A stretch of DNA of 64,000 nucleotides from Bowmanella dokdonensis. GTDB taxonomy: Bacteria > Pseudomonadota > Gammaproteobacteria > Enterobacterales > Alteromonadaceae. Under the pieces are notes generated by a model. That model was given only the letters and a program-made list of their open reading frames with translations. It made no database searches and had not been told where the DNA came from. Each line of letters opens with the position of its first letter. The first letter of the stretch is position 1. The position numbers and the translations under genes are program-made. Of the stretch, positions 27,162 to 36,406 are shown one piece after another. Location: the NCBI RefSeq assembly GCF_017254865.1, contig NZ_JAFKCV010000006.1, positions 62,001-126,000 of the forward strand, written 5' to 3'.

Positions 27162-28652
27162 TCAGGACGCGTCCCCTGTACCGGCCAGATAGTCCTGCAA
27201 CGCGAGGGTCTGCGCCTGGTCAAATTGCAGGCCCAGCTTGGTGCGCCGCCATAATATATCCTCTGTGGAGCGCGCCCATTCCTGTTCACAAAGATAATCC
27301 ACTTCCCGCTGGTAGAGTCCATGGCCGAAATGCCTTCCCAGGTCCGGCACCGAACGGCAGTCCTGCAACACCCCCTGGGTCAGGGTGCCATACTGGCGCG
27401 CCAAACGGGCCACCAGGTCACCTGGGAGCCAGGGATAGTCTTGTTGTAGCTGGCAAATGAGGATCGGTAAGTCACTGAAGTCCCCTCCGGGCAGCAGACT
27501 GTCTGCCGTCCAGGGCCTGCCCATACCGGGAAACAAGCCAACCAGATGATTAACGGCGGCCTGGGCCAGCCGCCGGTAGGTGGTAATCTTACCGCCGAAA
27601 ACGGTCAGTAAGGCAGCCTGATCGTCGCCATGACTGAGTTCCACCCTGTAATCCCGGCTGACCTGGCGGGCTTCTAGCCGATTATCCTCAAGCAAAGGCC
27701 GGATACCTGAATAGCTGTGCACCAGATCAGAAGGGGCCAGCTGGGCGCAAAAGTAGTCATTGACTGTATCAAGCAGATAGCGGATTTCAGGGTCGCTAAT
27801 GCTGACCTTGCCAGGCTCTCCATCAAACTCCACTTCTGTGGTGCCAATCAGGGAATATGCCTGCTCATAGGGAATCACAAATACGATCCGCCCATCCCGG
27901 TGTTGCAGGATATAGGCATAGCCGTCGTCCTTGATTCTGGGCACCAGAATGTGACTGCCTTTGACCAGCCTGATCCGGTTCTGACTTTGCAGCTTCAGAT
28001 CGTCTTTAAAAAAACGGCCCACCCAGGGGCCGGCCGCATTAGCCAGCACCCTGGTCTGCACCTGCCTGACCCGTCCTGTGCCGGCATCCTGCAAGGTCAC
28101 CCGCCAATAATCCTGATGGCGCTGTGCACCGGTGCAACGGGTGTGGGGGAGAATACTGGCGCCGTGGTTCCGGGCCTGTCTGGCGACCAGGATGACCAGC
28201 CGCGCATCATCCACCCAGCCGTCAGAGTACTCGAAGCACTCCCTGATATCCGCCTTTAAGGGGCTGCCCGGTGCCATTCTGACTCTGGCAGAGGGAGGCA
28301 GGCTGACACGCCGGGCCAGGTGATCATACAAAAACAGGCCGGTGCGAATCAGCCAGGCAGGACGCAGGTGGGCACGGTGGGGCAGCCGAAACCGTAACGG
28401 CCGGATAATATGCGGGGCATTTTTCAGCAACACTTCCCGTTCCGCCAGTGCCTGATGCACCAGCCGGAATTCATACTGCTCCAGATAACGCAGTCCACCA
28501 TGGATCAGCTTGCTGCTGCTCGATGAGGTGGCCCAACCCAGATCCTGTTGCTCACACAGCAGTACGGACAACCCCCGACCGGCCGCATCGGCGGCGATGC
28601 CCACCCCGTTGATGCCCCCTCCCACTACCAGCAGATCCACTTTATCGGTCAT
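27162..28652 (-). CDS. glpD: Aerobic glycerol-3-phosphate dehydrogenase
   Basis: GlpD oxidises glycerol-3-phosphate to dihydroxyacetone phosphate and passes electrons to the quinone pool at the inner membrane. The FAD-binding GGGINGVGIAADAAGRGL motif is at the N-terminus, LIHGGLRYLEQYEF near residue 50 is diagnostic, and the C-terminal domain is present. ATG 28652 gives 496 residues; a TTG nine bases upstream is possible. It is divergent from glpK, together forming a glycerol catabolism unit. No glpR or glpF is in the window. Confidence 0.96.
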   Translation of the reverse strand: MTDKVDLLVVGGGINGVGIAADAAGRGLSVLLCEQQDLGWATSSSSSKLIHGGLRYLEQYEFRLVHQALAEREVLLKNAPHIIRPLRFRLPHRAHLRPAWLIRTGLFLYDHLARRVSLPPSARVRMAPGSPLKADIRECFEYSDGWVDDARLVILVARQARNHGASILPHTRCTGAQRHQDYWRVTLQDAGTGRVRQVQTRVLANAAGPWVGRFFKDDLKLQSQNRIRLVKGSHILVPRIKDDGYAYILQHRDGRIVFVIPYEQAYSLIGTTEVEFDGEPGKVSISDPEIRYLLDTVNDYFCAQLAPSDLVHSYSGIRPLLEDNRLEARQVSRDYRVELSHGDDQAALLTVFGGKITTYRRLAQAAVNHLVGLFPGMGRPWTADSLLPGGDFSDLPILICQLQQDYPWLPGDLVARLARQYGTLTQGVLQDCRSVPDLGRHFGHGLYQREVDYLCEQEWARSTEDILWRRTKLGLQFDQAQTLALQDYLAGTGDAS

Positions 28653-28747
28653 ATACCACAATCCCGGTCACAGCCTTGAGTTGAATTTAGTCCTGTGTAC
28701 CCGACCTGTCAGGCGGGTCGCAAAAATTCCTTTGCTGGAATATGGTT

Positions 28748-28787
28748 ATACCAATTGGATTAATCTTTAGTGCAATCCGATTGGTAT
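28748..28787. repeat. Palindromic short repeat between glpD and glpK
   Basis: ATACCAATTGGATT at 28748-28761 and AATCCGATTGGTAT at 28774-28787 are inverted copies with one mismatch in 14 and a 12-base loop. A single arm occurs at 26545. It lies in the divergent glpD/glpK control region, where it could also act as a hairpin in the glpK leader. Confidence 0.65.
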
Positions 28788-28816
28788 TAGAAGCATATTC
28801 CAGCCGGAGCATTGTT

Positions 28817-30301
28817 ATGAGCCGTTACCTCCTCGCCATCGATCAGGGCACCACCAGCTCCAAGGTGCTGCTGGTAAACAGACTGGGCCGTATCGAAGAT
28901 ATGGTTCAGCACGACTTCATGCAGCATTACCCCCACCCGGGGTGGGTGGAGCACAATCCGGATGACTTATGGCAGACGGTGCTCAGCGGTTGTCGTCAAT
29001 TAATGCAGGAGCACCAGCTCAACGCCAGCGATATCATTGGTATCGGCATTACCAACCAGCGGGAGACCAGTCTGGTATGGGACAGGCAGTCCGGTGAGCC
29101 CGTTTACAAAGCCATTGTCTGGCAGGACAGACGCACCGCCGATTACTGCCAGCAACTGGCGCATCAGGACCCCACCCTGGAAGCCCAACTGCAAGCCAGA
29201 ACCGGCCTGCTGCTGGATCCCTATTTTTCGGCCAGCAAGATCCGCTGGTTGCTGGATAATGTTGAGCATGCCAGAAACCGGGCCGAAGCGGGCGAGTTGT
29301 TGTTCGGCACAGTGGACAGCTATCTGTTATGGAAACTGACCGGCGGCAGACGTCACGCCACCGACGCCACCAATGCCTCCCGCACTTTGCTGTTTAACAT
29401 TCACGACCAGCAGTGGGATCCCTTCCTGCTGCGCCTGTTTGGCATACCGCCGGACATGCTTCCACAGGTGCTGGATTGCGCAGCCGATTTTGGTACAACG
29501 CAGCCCAATTGGCTGGGTGGCGAGATCCCCATTCTGGCCATGGCCGGTGACCAGCAGGCTGCGTTGGTTGGACAGGGCTGTTTTAAGTCCGGCATGGCTA
29601 AAAGCACCTATGGCACAGGCTGCTTTCTAATGCTCAATACCGGCAACCGGGCCCTTAATTCACGCCATCGTCTGCTGACCACTCTCGCTTACCGGTTGAA
29701 TGGACAGGTCACTTTCGCCCTGGAGGGCAGCATCTTTATGGCCGGAGCGACCATCCAGTGGCTGCGCGACGGCGTACACTTTATCCAGCAGGCTGATGAA
29801 TCAGAGCAACTGGCCTGTATCGTCCCCATCGACCATGGCGTGACGCTGGTGCCCGCCTTTACCGGCCTGGGTGCGCCTTACTGGGATCCGGATGCCCGGG
29901 GCGCCATTCTGGGCCTGACCCGGGACACCGGCATTGGTGAAATCGTCAGCGCCGCCCTGCAGTCCGTCTGTTATCAGACCAAGGATCTGCAAAAAGCCAT
30001 GGAGGCGGACGGCGTCCGTCCGGTGGCGCTGCGGGTCGACGGTGGCATGGTGGTCAACAACTGGCTGATGCAGTTTCTGGCCGATATGCTGGGCGCCCCT
30101 GTGCAGCGCAGCCAGCACAAGGAAACCACGGCCTTGGGCATAGCCTACCTGGCTGGTCTGCAGGCTGGCGTATTCGACTCACTGGAGCACATCGACAAAC
30201 TCTGGCAGTCGGATCGGGAGTTCAGGCCCCTCTTACCTAAACAAGAACGGGACAAGCTTTACCAGAAATGGCAAGAGGCAGTTAAACGCGTACAAACATA
30301 A
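28817..30301 (+). CDS. glpK: Glycerol kinase
   Basis: GlpK phosphorylates glycerol to glycerol-3-phosphate with ATP. The FGGY-kinase fold is complete over 494 residues: [16 protein letters not shown] at the N-terminus, [14 protein letters not shown] near 80, [14 protein letters not shown] near 245 and STYGTGCF just after. ATG 28817 follows CGGAGC; a longer in-frame reading to 28742 runs into the palindrome and is not supported. It feeds GlpD across the divergent promoter region. Confidence 0.97.
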   Translation: MSRYLLAIDQGTTSSKVLLVNRLGRIEDMVQHDFMQHYPHPGWVEHNPDDLWQTVLSGCRQLMQEHQLNASDIIGIGITNQRETSLVWDRQSGEPVYKAIVWQDRRTADYCQQLAHQDPTLEAQLQARTGLLLDPYFSASKIRWLLDNVEHARNRAEAGELLFGTVDSYLLWKLTGGRRHATDATNASRTLLFNIHDQQWDPFLLRLFGIPPDMLPQVLDCAADFGTTQPNWLGGEIPILAMAGDQQAALVGQGCFKSGMAKSTYGTGCFLMLNTGNRALNSRHRLLTTLAYRLNGQVTFALEGSIFMAGATIQWLRDGVHFIQQADESEQLACIVPIDHGVTLVPAFTGLGAPYWDPDARGAILGLTRDTGIGEIVSAALQSVCYQTKDLQKAMEADGVRPVALRVDGGMVVNNWLMQFLADMLGAPVQRSQHKETTALGIAYLAGLQAGVFDSLEHIDKLWQSDREFRPLLPKQERDKLYQKWQEAVKRVQT

Positions 30302-30312
30302 TCCTCTGGCCT

Positions 30313-30556
30313 TAGGGCGTGCTTATCTTTCATATTGACGCTCTGCTGGAGGCCATTTGTTTTTCCAGCAAGGAAGAAGGAGTGCGGTTTAGTGGGCCTA
30401 AATAATCGACTGACCAATGGGAATGGAACCCATTGGAACAGCGAAGCTGGCCGCGAAGCGGTGAAATATAGGGATATATTTCATATCACGCAGTTGGACG
30501 AAGAAATGGCCCCAGCCCGAAGGGTTGAGGCCAATATGAAAGATAAACACACCCTA
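30313..30556 (-). mobile_element. MITE-like repeat element copy B
   Basis: A 244-bp element bounded by terminal inverted repeats of about 25 bp (30313-30337 and 30532-30556, two mismatches). It reads inverted relative to copy C at 39542-39883 and lacks 98 bp that copy C carries between two GCCTC repeats. Internal palindromes include CCAATGGG with CCCATTGG. It contains no transposase. Short open frames in it are not genes. It fills most of the 30302-30648 gap. Confidence 0.8.
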
Positions 30557-30648
30557 GATTTTTACAGTGGATTAGCGGGTCATTGCCAGTAAATCCAGAA
30601 ACCGACAATATATAAGCGCATCAACAATGGAAACCTGGAGTAAATAAG

Positions 30649-31206
30649 ATGGATCTAAGGCAGGCACAACAGGATATGCGTCACGGTTACCTCAGCGGCT
30701 ATCCCGGCCTGGCGATTTCGGGGCTGGTCTGGTTGGCAGCAGGTTTTGCCGGCTGGTCTTTCTCACTCCAAACAGGTGCTTTGACCCTGTTTTTCGGCGG
30801 CATGGCGATTCACCCCTTAAGTGGGTTAGTTGCCAGGTTATCAGGCCGGCCTGGCACCCATAGCAAAGAAAATCCGCTGGCGGCCCTGGCGCTGGAGTGC
30901 ACTATCCTGCTGTTTATCGGTCTTTTTATCGCCTATTCCGTGTTTCAGTTAACACCCGCCTGGTTTTTCCCCATCATGCTGATGACAATTGGTGGCCGTT
31001 ATCTGGTGTTTTCCACCTTGTACGGCATGCGGATTTACTGGGCAATCGGCGCCGTTTTGGCCTTGCTTGGTATGAGCTTTATCCAGCTTGGTCTTAACCC
31101 ACTGTGGGCGACAGTGTCGGGGGGAGGTATTGAATTACTGGGAGCCGTCCTTGTCTTCTTGCTGACCAGGAAAGAACCGGCTCCACTGAGCAATACGGCA
31201 GATTGA
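30649..31206 (+). CDS. Integral membrane protein, DUF7010-like
   Basis: A 185-residue membrane protein with about five or six hydrophobic helices separated by short loops (GLAISGLVWLAAGFAGW near residue 23; FFPIMLMTIGGRYLVF near 105). It resembles proteins grouped as DUF7010. ATG 30649 is preceded by GGAGTAAATAAG. There is no signal for function. It lies just after repeat copy B and before a small acetyltransferase gene. Confidence 0.7.
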   Translation: MDLRQAQQDMRHGYLSGYPGLAISGLVWLAAGFAGWSFSLQTGALTLFFGGMAIHPLSGLVARLSGRPGTHSKENPLAALALECTILLFIGLFIAYSVFQLTPAWFFPIMLMTIGGRYLVFSTLYGMRIYWAIGAVLALLGMSFIQLGLNPLWATVSGGGIELLGAVLVFLLTRKEPAPLSNTAD

Positions 31207-31228
31207 CGCATTCATAGACGAGGCTGAA

Positions 31229-31660
31229 TTGAAAAACCTGATGCTAAGCGATGACAAACGCCTGCTGGACAGACCCAGAATCCATCAGTTCCTGACTAGG
31301 GATAGCTCCTGGGCCCGGGGCATAGACCGGGCAACAGTGGATCGTTCCATTGAGCATTCTGTGTGCATTGGAGCTTATTTTGGCGAGATACAGGTGGGAT
31401 TTGCGCGAATTGTTACTGACAGAGCCACTTTCGCCAACCTGGTCGATGTGATTGTCTGGCCCGAATTCCGTGGCCAGGGCATCTCCAGGCAGTTGATGGA
31501 GGCGGTGTTGGCACATGCCTCGGTCAAAGGCATACGCCGCTTTACCCTGGCTACGTCAGACGCCCATGGTTTGTACAGTAAGTTTGGATTTACGGCCCTT
31601 AACAAGCCGACCACCTTTATGGAACGCTATGAGCCAAACATATATCGTGCTGCTAAGTAG
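31229..31660 (+). CDS. GNAT family N-acetyltransferase
   Basis: A 143-residue GNAT protein. The acetyl-CoA loop is FRGQGISRQLMEAVLAH near residue 80, preceded by the beta strand VDVIVWPE. The start is probably TTG 31229 with GAGG upstream; ATG 31241 would drop four residues. The substrate is unknown. It ends three bases before the TfoX-C-like gene, so the two are probably cotranscribed. Confidence 0.8.
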   Translation: MKNLMLSDDKRLLDRPRIHQFLTRDSSWARGIDRATVDRSIEHSVCIGAYFGEIQVGFARIVTDRATFANLVDVIVWPEFRGQGISRQLMEAVLAHASVKGIRRFTLATSDAHGLYSKFGFTALNKPTTFMERYEPNIYRAAK

Positions 31661-31663
31661 CGG

Positions 31664-31957
31664 TTGAGTTTAGCCAATTTAAGCGGCCTGGCACCGGCAT
31701 CCGCTGCCTGGCTGCATCAGGTGGGCATCGATTCTGTCGACAAACTGCACCTAACCTGTGCCCTGCCGGCCTTCATCCGGCTGCAACAAGCCGGACTGAA
31801 ACCCAGCCTTAATTTCCTCTATGCCCTGGTGGCCGCGACAGAGGGCCGTAACTGGCAAGAGGTGGCGGCTAACGACAAAGGCGCTTTGTTGATTGCACGG
31901 GAAGGCCACCGGGAAAATCAATCCAGCGCAGACCAACAGTCTCCTCACTCTTCCTGA
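31664..31957 (+). CDS. Stand-alone TfoX C-terminal domain protein
   Basis: A 97-residue protein matching the C-terminal domain of TfoX/Sxy competence regulators: an N-terminal leucine-rich start (LANLSGLAPASAAWLHQVGI) and the motif PSLNFLYALVAATEGRNWQ near residue 48. The N-terminal TfoX domain is absent. Such solo domains are common and their function is unclear; a role in competence is only a possibility. Start TTG 31664, three bases after the acetyltransferase stop. Confidence 0.7.
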   Translation: MSLANLSGLAPASAAWLHQVGIDSVDKLHLTCALPAFIRLQQAGLKPSLNFLYALVAATEGRNWQEVAANDKGALLIAREGHRENQSSADQQSPHSS

Positions 31958-32036
31958 CGCCTGTCAGTTTGATTCCCCGCCCTCCCCTGACTATGGTCAA
32001 TAGTTCCCTTGGCAACTAATGCAGGAGTGACGCACC

Positions 32037-34982
32037 ATGCTGGTATTTGGCAACCAACCTGAGACCCTGCCGGTCAGCGTCCAACAGGACGCCACCACCG
32101 GCCTGCCGCTGCTAAGCGAGCGGGATTCCATCATGCAGGTGATTCTCGCCTACCTGGCCCTGCCGTACTCGGTCGTCGCTTATGGCTGTGGTAAAAAGAC
32201 CAGTCTGATTATCGACCAGCTCATTGGCATGGGTATTCCACCCTATGCCATCTCCCGGGGGCTGGTGCTGGAATACGATATGTCGCCAAACGCCCTGGAA
32301 CAACAGGATTACCGGCAGCGGCCGCACTCGCTGGTGGTGAAAAATCCGCTCCATCAGTTGGGCCAGACCCGCGACCCGGTGCTGCGGGACATGCTCAGGC
32401 AAAATTGCCGGGATGCGGAAGTACTTGAGGACAACAGCGTCAAGTTGGGCCGCTTTATTCTGCGCACCGAAGCCGAGGTTCAGCTCGGTATCACCCGCTC
32501 CCATGTGTTTGCCCGTCTGACGTTCTGGGATGAACAACAAGCCCGCGTTGTCGAGCAGGTCATAGATCCCGGCCTGAATGCCAGCGAAGGCTTTGCGGTG
32601 GAAAAGATTCGCGACTATCTGCATGCCCCCCAGGGACTGATTTTTGAGGCCCCGCTACTGGCCAACTTTCATCTGGATGCCCGTTACCTGACCGGGACCC
32701 AGCAACAGGCGGTTGAATCTCTTCTTGGCGACCAGCCACTGGCGGACCTCAGCCTGGAGCAACACGCCAGGCTGGTGCAGGGACTGACCGGGGCCGAGCC
32801 AGGATCCCTTGGCGATCCGCTGACCTGGACCTATGCCAATAACCTGCCGGCCAAAGAGGAATATAGCCAGGCCGACAAGGATCACTTTCAGCAGCAGAAA
32901 TATTACACCGGTCGCGGCGACGGGCTGTTTAGCGCCCGCCGGCAACTGTGTAACGCCAGGGAGCAGCGCAGCGGCGACGCACCAATCATCCTGGCACAAC
33001 TGCGTGATATTATCGAAAACTCGGATGCCAGGCGCATTGCCAAGAAAGACGCCCGCTGGTCCCTCCGGCAACTGGTCCCCCTGGCCGACGCCGCCACAGT
33101 CTTTGTTTACTACCATTCGCTGAAGAAGATGGCCGGTTGCCTCAGGCAAAAGGGTAACCTGCTGGACTTTCTGCATGACCCGCAAAGCCTGCAGGACATG
33201 CGGGGGATTGGGGCCCGGTTGCGTCGTCGCATTGACTGGCTGGGCAGGGTGTCCCGTGAGGAAGACGGCCGCATCGATGCCCGCGCCCTGACTCCCGGCT
33301 TTACCCGCGCCACCATTGAAACCATCCGCCAGATTAATGTGGCGGGGCTGGAGGCTTTTATCGACAAGGTAGGGAATGTGCACGGGCTGCTGCTGAGTGA
33401 GTCACAGCGCAAGGCCCTCAGCCGGGGGGAAGTGAGACTGGCGGATCTGACCGCCAATGGCATCTGTCACGGCTCGCATATCGATACGGTCAATGATGCC
33501 GGCAAGTTTGACGGTCGTCTGGGCGTGTTGTCTGGCCTGGAGACCCTGCACGTGCTTGAAGATCTCAGGCGCTACTTTGACTTACCCTGGGAAGCCGACG
33601 GCGGTGTCTGTGCTTATATGTCCGCCTTTATCGGTGAGGAGATGACCTTCACCGGCGAAGGGGTCTCCATGCCCGGCAGCGCCGCCGTGGCAGGGCGGGG
33701 TGATCCACAGGCCATCCACAGAATGCGCAATCAGGAAGGACAGCGCTGGGGCGAGTGTCTGCAGCGCATGCTGCAAAGCCTCAAAGCCGCGCAATCGGCG
33801 GGTGATATCCGCTTGTTCAACCGACTCGACAAGGCCGAAGACGATGGGTTGGTCCAGGCCTGTTCCGACCCTCAGGATTTCTACAGCCGCCACAGCTACG
33901 AGCGGCACATAGAGCAGGGGCCCCTGCTGGACAGAGCCAATGTACCCATTGTGCAGGTGGGCACCATCATGGGTATCTACCAGGAGGACTTCAGTTTTGA
34001 AGGGGACCTGGCCGAAGCCGCTGCACTGGAGCTGAACCGGCAACTGCGTCGCCTCACCCGCCAGGATCAGTTCAATGATGTCAGGATCACCGTCGGTATC
34101 CTGCAGGGTGAAGGTGAACCCAACAGCCTGGAAAATGTTTATCCGGCACTGCGCTGGACACTCAATGGTGAGATGAATCACGCCGGAGCCACCCCCACAC
34201 CGGACCGCCGGGATCCAGGGGTAGCCGCGGCGCGCCTGGTGAGAGAGTTTCTCGACTGGTTCGATAAAGTCATCCGGCCCGGCGAGCGCTTCAGTGGGGT
34301 CAAGCCGGTGGTGGGCAATATCCGTCTCACCCCTGGGTGTAATCGCAACGTCATTCCGGGGTCCGCCAGTGTCACTACGGCCCTGACCTGTGAAAATCAG
34401 GCTGTACGGGGACTCATAGATGAACTGACCCGCGAGGATCTGGCGCAAACCCTGGAGGGCTATGTTATTGGCTCGCTGGCCAGGCAGGTGGTCGGCGGAG
34501 GTGAAGGCATACGCCTTTGCCGGGTAGACCCTGTCAGCTACGTGAGCACGTACAGACGGGCAATAATGAGTATTGATCTGCGCTCTGACGAACAAGAGAT
34601 TACCGACCGGTTCAGGACAGAAATTGACAGGATCCTCAAAGGAATCAGTGAGCGCTACGGGGTAAGCGTGCGCGGTGAGCTGCAACAGAAGCTGCCCCCT
34701 TCGTTGCTGAGAGAGTCGGGCCAGGCGCTGTTGATGGAGCGCAGCTATGGGGGCAGCCATAACCCCAGGGAAACCGAGCTGCTCAGCGACATCGTGCGCG
34801 GCAGCCTGCTGCAGGTGCATGTGACCCGCCAGGTATTGAACCGCCCGGATCTGCATGGCTTCAACCTGTTTGAACAGCTCGAGCGGACCATGCCCGGTGT
34901 CTGGCGTGACAAGATGGACAAATTCACCAGTGGCGCCCTGCATGACACCTGCAATATTGCCGCCCGGGCCAGGGAAAGTTGA
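32037..34982 (+). CDS. Transglutaminase-like/M20 amidohydrolase fusion protein
   Basis: A 981-residue protein of unusual layout. Residues about 410-981 are an M20 hydantoinase/carbamoylase-type amidohydrolase with metal ligands in GSHIDTV (His481), FDGRLG (Asp492), GEEMTF (Glu534/535), HIEQGP (His624) and SGALHDT (His969), plus HAGATPTPDRRD near 715. Residues about 30-185 look like a transglutaminase/cysteine-protease-like core: Cys51 in YGCGKKTSL, His156 in RSHVFARLTF, Asp177 in VIDPGLN, in the right order and spacing for a Cys-His-Asp triad. The middle (about 190-400) is unassigned. No signal peptide. The M20 part is firm; the N-terminal call is inference. Confidence 0.8.
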   Translation: MLVFGNQPETLPVSVQQDATTGLPLLSERDSIMQVILAYLALPYSVVAYGCGKKTSLIIDQLIGMGIPPYAISRGLVLEYDMSPNALEQQDYRQRPHSLVVKNPLHQLGQTRDPVLRDMLRQNCRDAEVLEDNSVKLGRFILRTEAEVQLGITRSHVFARLTFWDEQQARVVEQVIDPGLNASEGFAVEKIRDYLHAPQGLIFEAPLLANFHLDARYLTGTQQQAVESLLGDQPLADLSLEQHARLVQGLTGAEPGSLGDPLTWTYANNLPAKEEYSQADKDHFQQQKYYTGRGDGLFSARRQLCNAREQRSGDAPIILAQLRDIIENSDARRIAKKDARWSLRQLVPLADAATVFVYYHSLKKMAGCLRQKGNLLDFLHDPQSLQDMRGIGARLRRRIDWLGRVSREEDGRIDARALTPGFTRATIETIRQINVAGLEAFIDKVGNVHGLLLSESQRKALSRGEVRLADLTANGICHGSHIDTVNDAGKFDGRLGVLSGLETLHVLEDLRRYFDLPWEADGGVCAYMSAFIGEEMTFTGEGVSMPGSAAVAGRGDPQAIHRMRNQEGQRWGECLQRMLQSLKAAQSAGDIRLFNRLDKAEDDGLVQACSDPQDFYSRHSYERHIEQGPLLDRANVPIVQVGTIMGIYQEDFSFEGDLAEAAALELNRQLRRLTRQDQFNDVRITVGILQGEGEPNSLENVYPALRWTLNGEMNHAGATPTPDRRDPGVAAARLVREFLDWFDKVIRPGERFSGVKPVVGNIRLTPGCNRNVIPGSASVTTALTCENQAVRGLIDELTREDLAQTLEGYVIGSLARQVVGGGEGIRLCRVDPVSYVSTYRRAIMSIDLRSDEQEITDRFRTEIDRILKGISERYGVSVRGELQQKLPPSLLRESGQALLMERSYGGSHNPRETELLSDIVRGSLLQVHVTRQVLNRPDLHGFNLFEQLERTMPGVWRDKMDKFTSGALHDTCNIAARARES

Positions 34983-35095
34983 CACATCTCCACCCGGTCG
35001 GCGGGGGCGGTTAATTTCCACTGCACAAAGGGTTCAGGCTGATGATATCCTGCCCTGTCATCGGGTTGAGAATCACATAAAAGGGAGTTGATAAC

Positions 35096-35494
35096 ATGAA
35101 AAAATATCTTTGCCTCTTGCTGCTGGGACTGAATCTACAGGTTCTGGCCGCTGGTGAGCCAGAATCCCATGACGGCGCTCGTGGGTGGCTGAAACTGGTC
35201 GACAGCGGGGACTATGCCCAAAGCTGGCAGCAGTCGGCCGATTATTTCCAGAAACAAATCTCAGCAGACAAATGGCAGGCTGTGGTGTCTGATGTGCGGG
35301 ATCCCCTCGGTCCCCTGGTGTCCAGAAACCTGATCAGCGAATCCTACCGTGATCAGATGCCCGGCGCCCCGGACGGACAATACAAGATCCTGGAGTTTGA
35401 ATCCTCTTTCCTCAAGAAGGCCCGCGCCCAGGAAACTCTGGTGATGATCAAGAAAGATAAAGACTGGCGTGTGGTGGGTTACTTTATCAAGTAG
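35096..35494 (+). CDS. DUF4019 family secreted protein
   Basis: A 132-residue protein with a signal peptide (about 1-19, ending VLAA) and a DUF4019 domain: WLKLVDSGDYAQSWQQSAD near residue 31 and VGYFIK at the C-terminus. The family is usually periplasmic and of unknown function. ATG 35096 follows AAGGGAG. It stands between the M20 fusion and a VOC protein on the same strand. Confidence 0.8.
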   Translation: MKKYLCLLLLGLNLQVLAAGEPESHDGARGWLKLVDSGDYAQSWQQSADYFQKQISADKWQAVVSDVRDPLGPLVSRNLISESYRDQMPGAPDGQYKILEFESSFLKKARAQETLVMIKKDKDWRVVGYFIK

Positions 35495-35538
35495 CTCCCT
35501 TGGTTTTCGTCCACAACCATCGTCAGGAGGGAAGCATC

Positions 35539-35910
35539 ATGATCACCAACATACTGCTGGGCAGCAATGACCTGAAGAAGGCTGAGCGTTTCTATGATGC
35601 GTTGCTGACCGAGTTTGGCGCCAGGCAGGTGATGAAAAACGACCGTTCGATTCTGTGGAAAACGCCGGATAGTCCGGTTGGCATCGCCCTGTGTGTCCCC
35701 TTCGATGGTCAGCCCGCTTCCAGCGGTAATGGGACCATGATTGGACTGAAGGGCAAATCCCCACGAAATGTCACGGATATTTACAATAAGGCCCTGGCCA
35801 TGGGCGCGAGCTGCGAGGGCCCGCCCGGGGAGCGGCGGCCGGGGGTGTATGCCGCCTATTTTCGTGACCCCGACGGCAACAAGTTCGGCATTTTTCATAC
35901 TGCTACCTGA
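35539..35910 (+). CDS. VOC (glyoxalase/bleomycin resistance) family protein
   Basis: A 123-residue single-module VOC-fold protein. The N-terminal LLGSNDLKKAERFYDALL and the C-terminal FRDPDGNKFGIF motif are typical. The usual first metal His is absent, so metal binding is uncertain. ATG 35539 follows AGGAGGGAAG. The substrate is unknown. Confidence 0.85.
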   Translation: MITNILLGSNDLKKAERFYDALLTEFGARQVMKNDRSILWKTPDSPVGIALCVPFDGQPASSGNGTMIGLKGKSPRNVTDIYNKALAMGASCEGPPGERRPGVYAAYFRDPDGNKFGIFHTAT

Positions 35911-35969
35911 CCTCCTGCCAGCAGTTTTGCTATTTTAAGAATGTCTGAGAGCAGCAAGGAGAGAAAATC

Positions 35970-36293
35970 ATGAATGAAGCCACCATGGCCGCATTGGTTC
36001 TGTTTCTTGGCGGGGCACTGCCGGCCTATCTGTTTGCTTATGCCATAGGGGTCAGGCAAGCAGTGCATCTGATCGCCGGCTGGCACGAAAACAAGGTCAC
36101 GAATGCCAAAGCCTATGCCCAGGTGATAGGGGCCAGTCTGTTTGTGATGGCAATCGGCATGACCCTGGCAGCATTGCTGCTGTGGGCACAGATGATTTCC
36201 GGCAACGAACTGCTGGTGTTGCTGTTAAGTGCCTCTACCCTGCCGGTTATCGGTGCGGTATACGGTTGGCTGAAGTACCGTCCGCGCAATTAG
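35970..36293 (+). CDS. Small membrane protein with three helices
   Basis: A 107-residue membrane protein with hydrophobic segments at about 7-27, 50-72 and 76-98; the loop AGWHENKVTNAKAYAQ near residue 38 recalls DUF3784-type proteins. ATG 35970 follows AAGGAGAG. The function is unknown. A hairpin with T-run follows at 36307. Confidence 0.7.
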   Translation: MNEATMAALVLFLGGALPAYLFAYAIGVRQAVHLIAGWHENKVTNAKAYAQVIGASLFVMAIGMTLAALLLWAQMISGNELLVLLLSASTLPVIGAVYGWLKYRPRN

Positions 36294-36306
36294 CTCCAAG
36301 TTAGGG

Positions 36307-36324
36307 GCCCGGACGCGGGCTTTT
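36307..36324 (+). terminator. Probable terminator after the small membrane protein gene
   Basis: GCCCG at 36307-36311 pairs with CGGGC at 36316-36320 and is followed by TTTT. The stem is short, so the call is moderate. Confidence 0.5.
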
Positions 36325-36406
36325 CCGGCCTGACAGCTATGGCCCCATGGACGGGCTTGGCTTGAAACTGATATAAGTTTGACTCCGCCACCCTGAGAGA
36401 GCCCCT

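Noticed and set aside
30335-30592. 85-codon plus-strand frame in repeat copy B
   Set aside because: The same peptide is repeated in copy C and follows palindromes of the element, not codon-like sequence; it is a by-product of the repeat.
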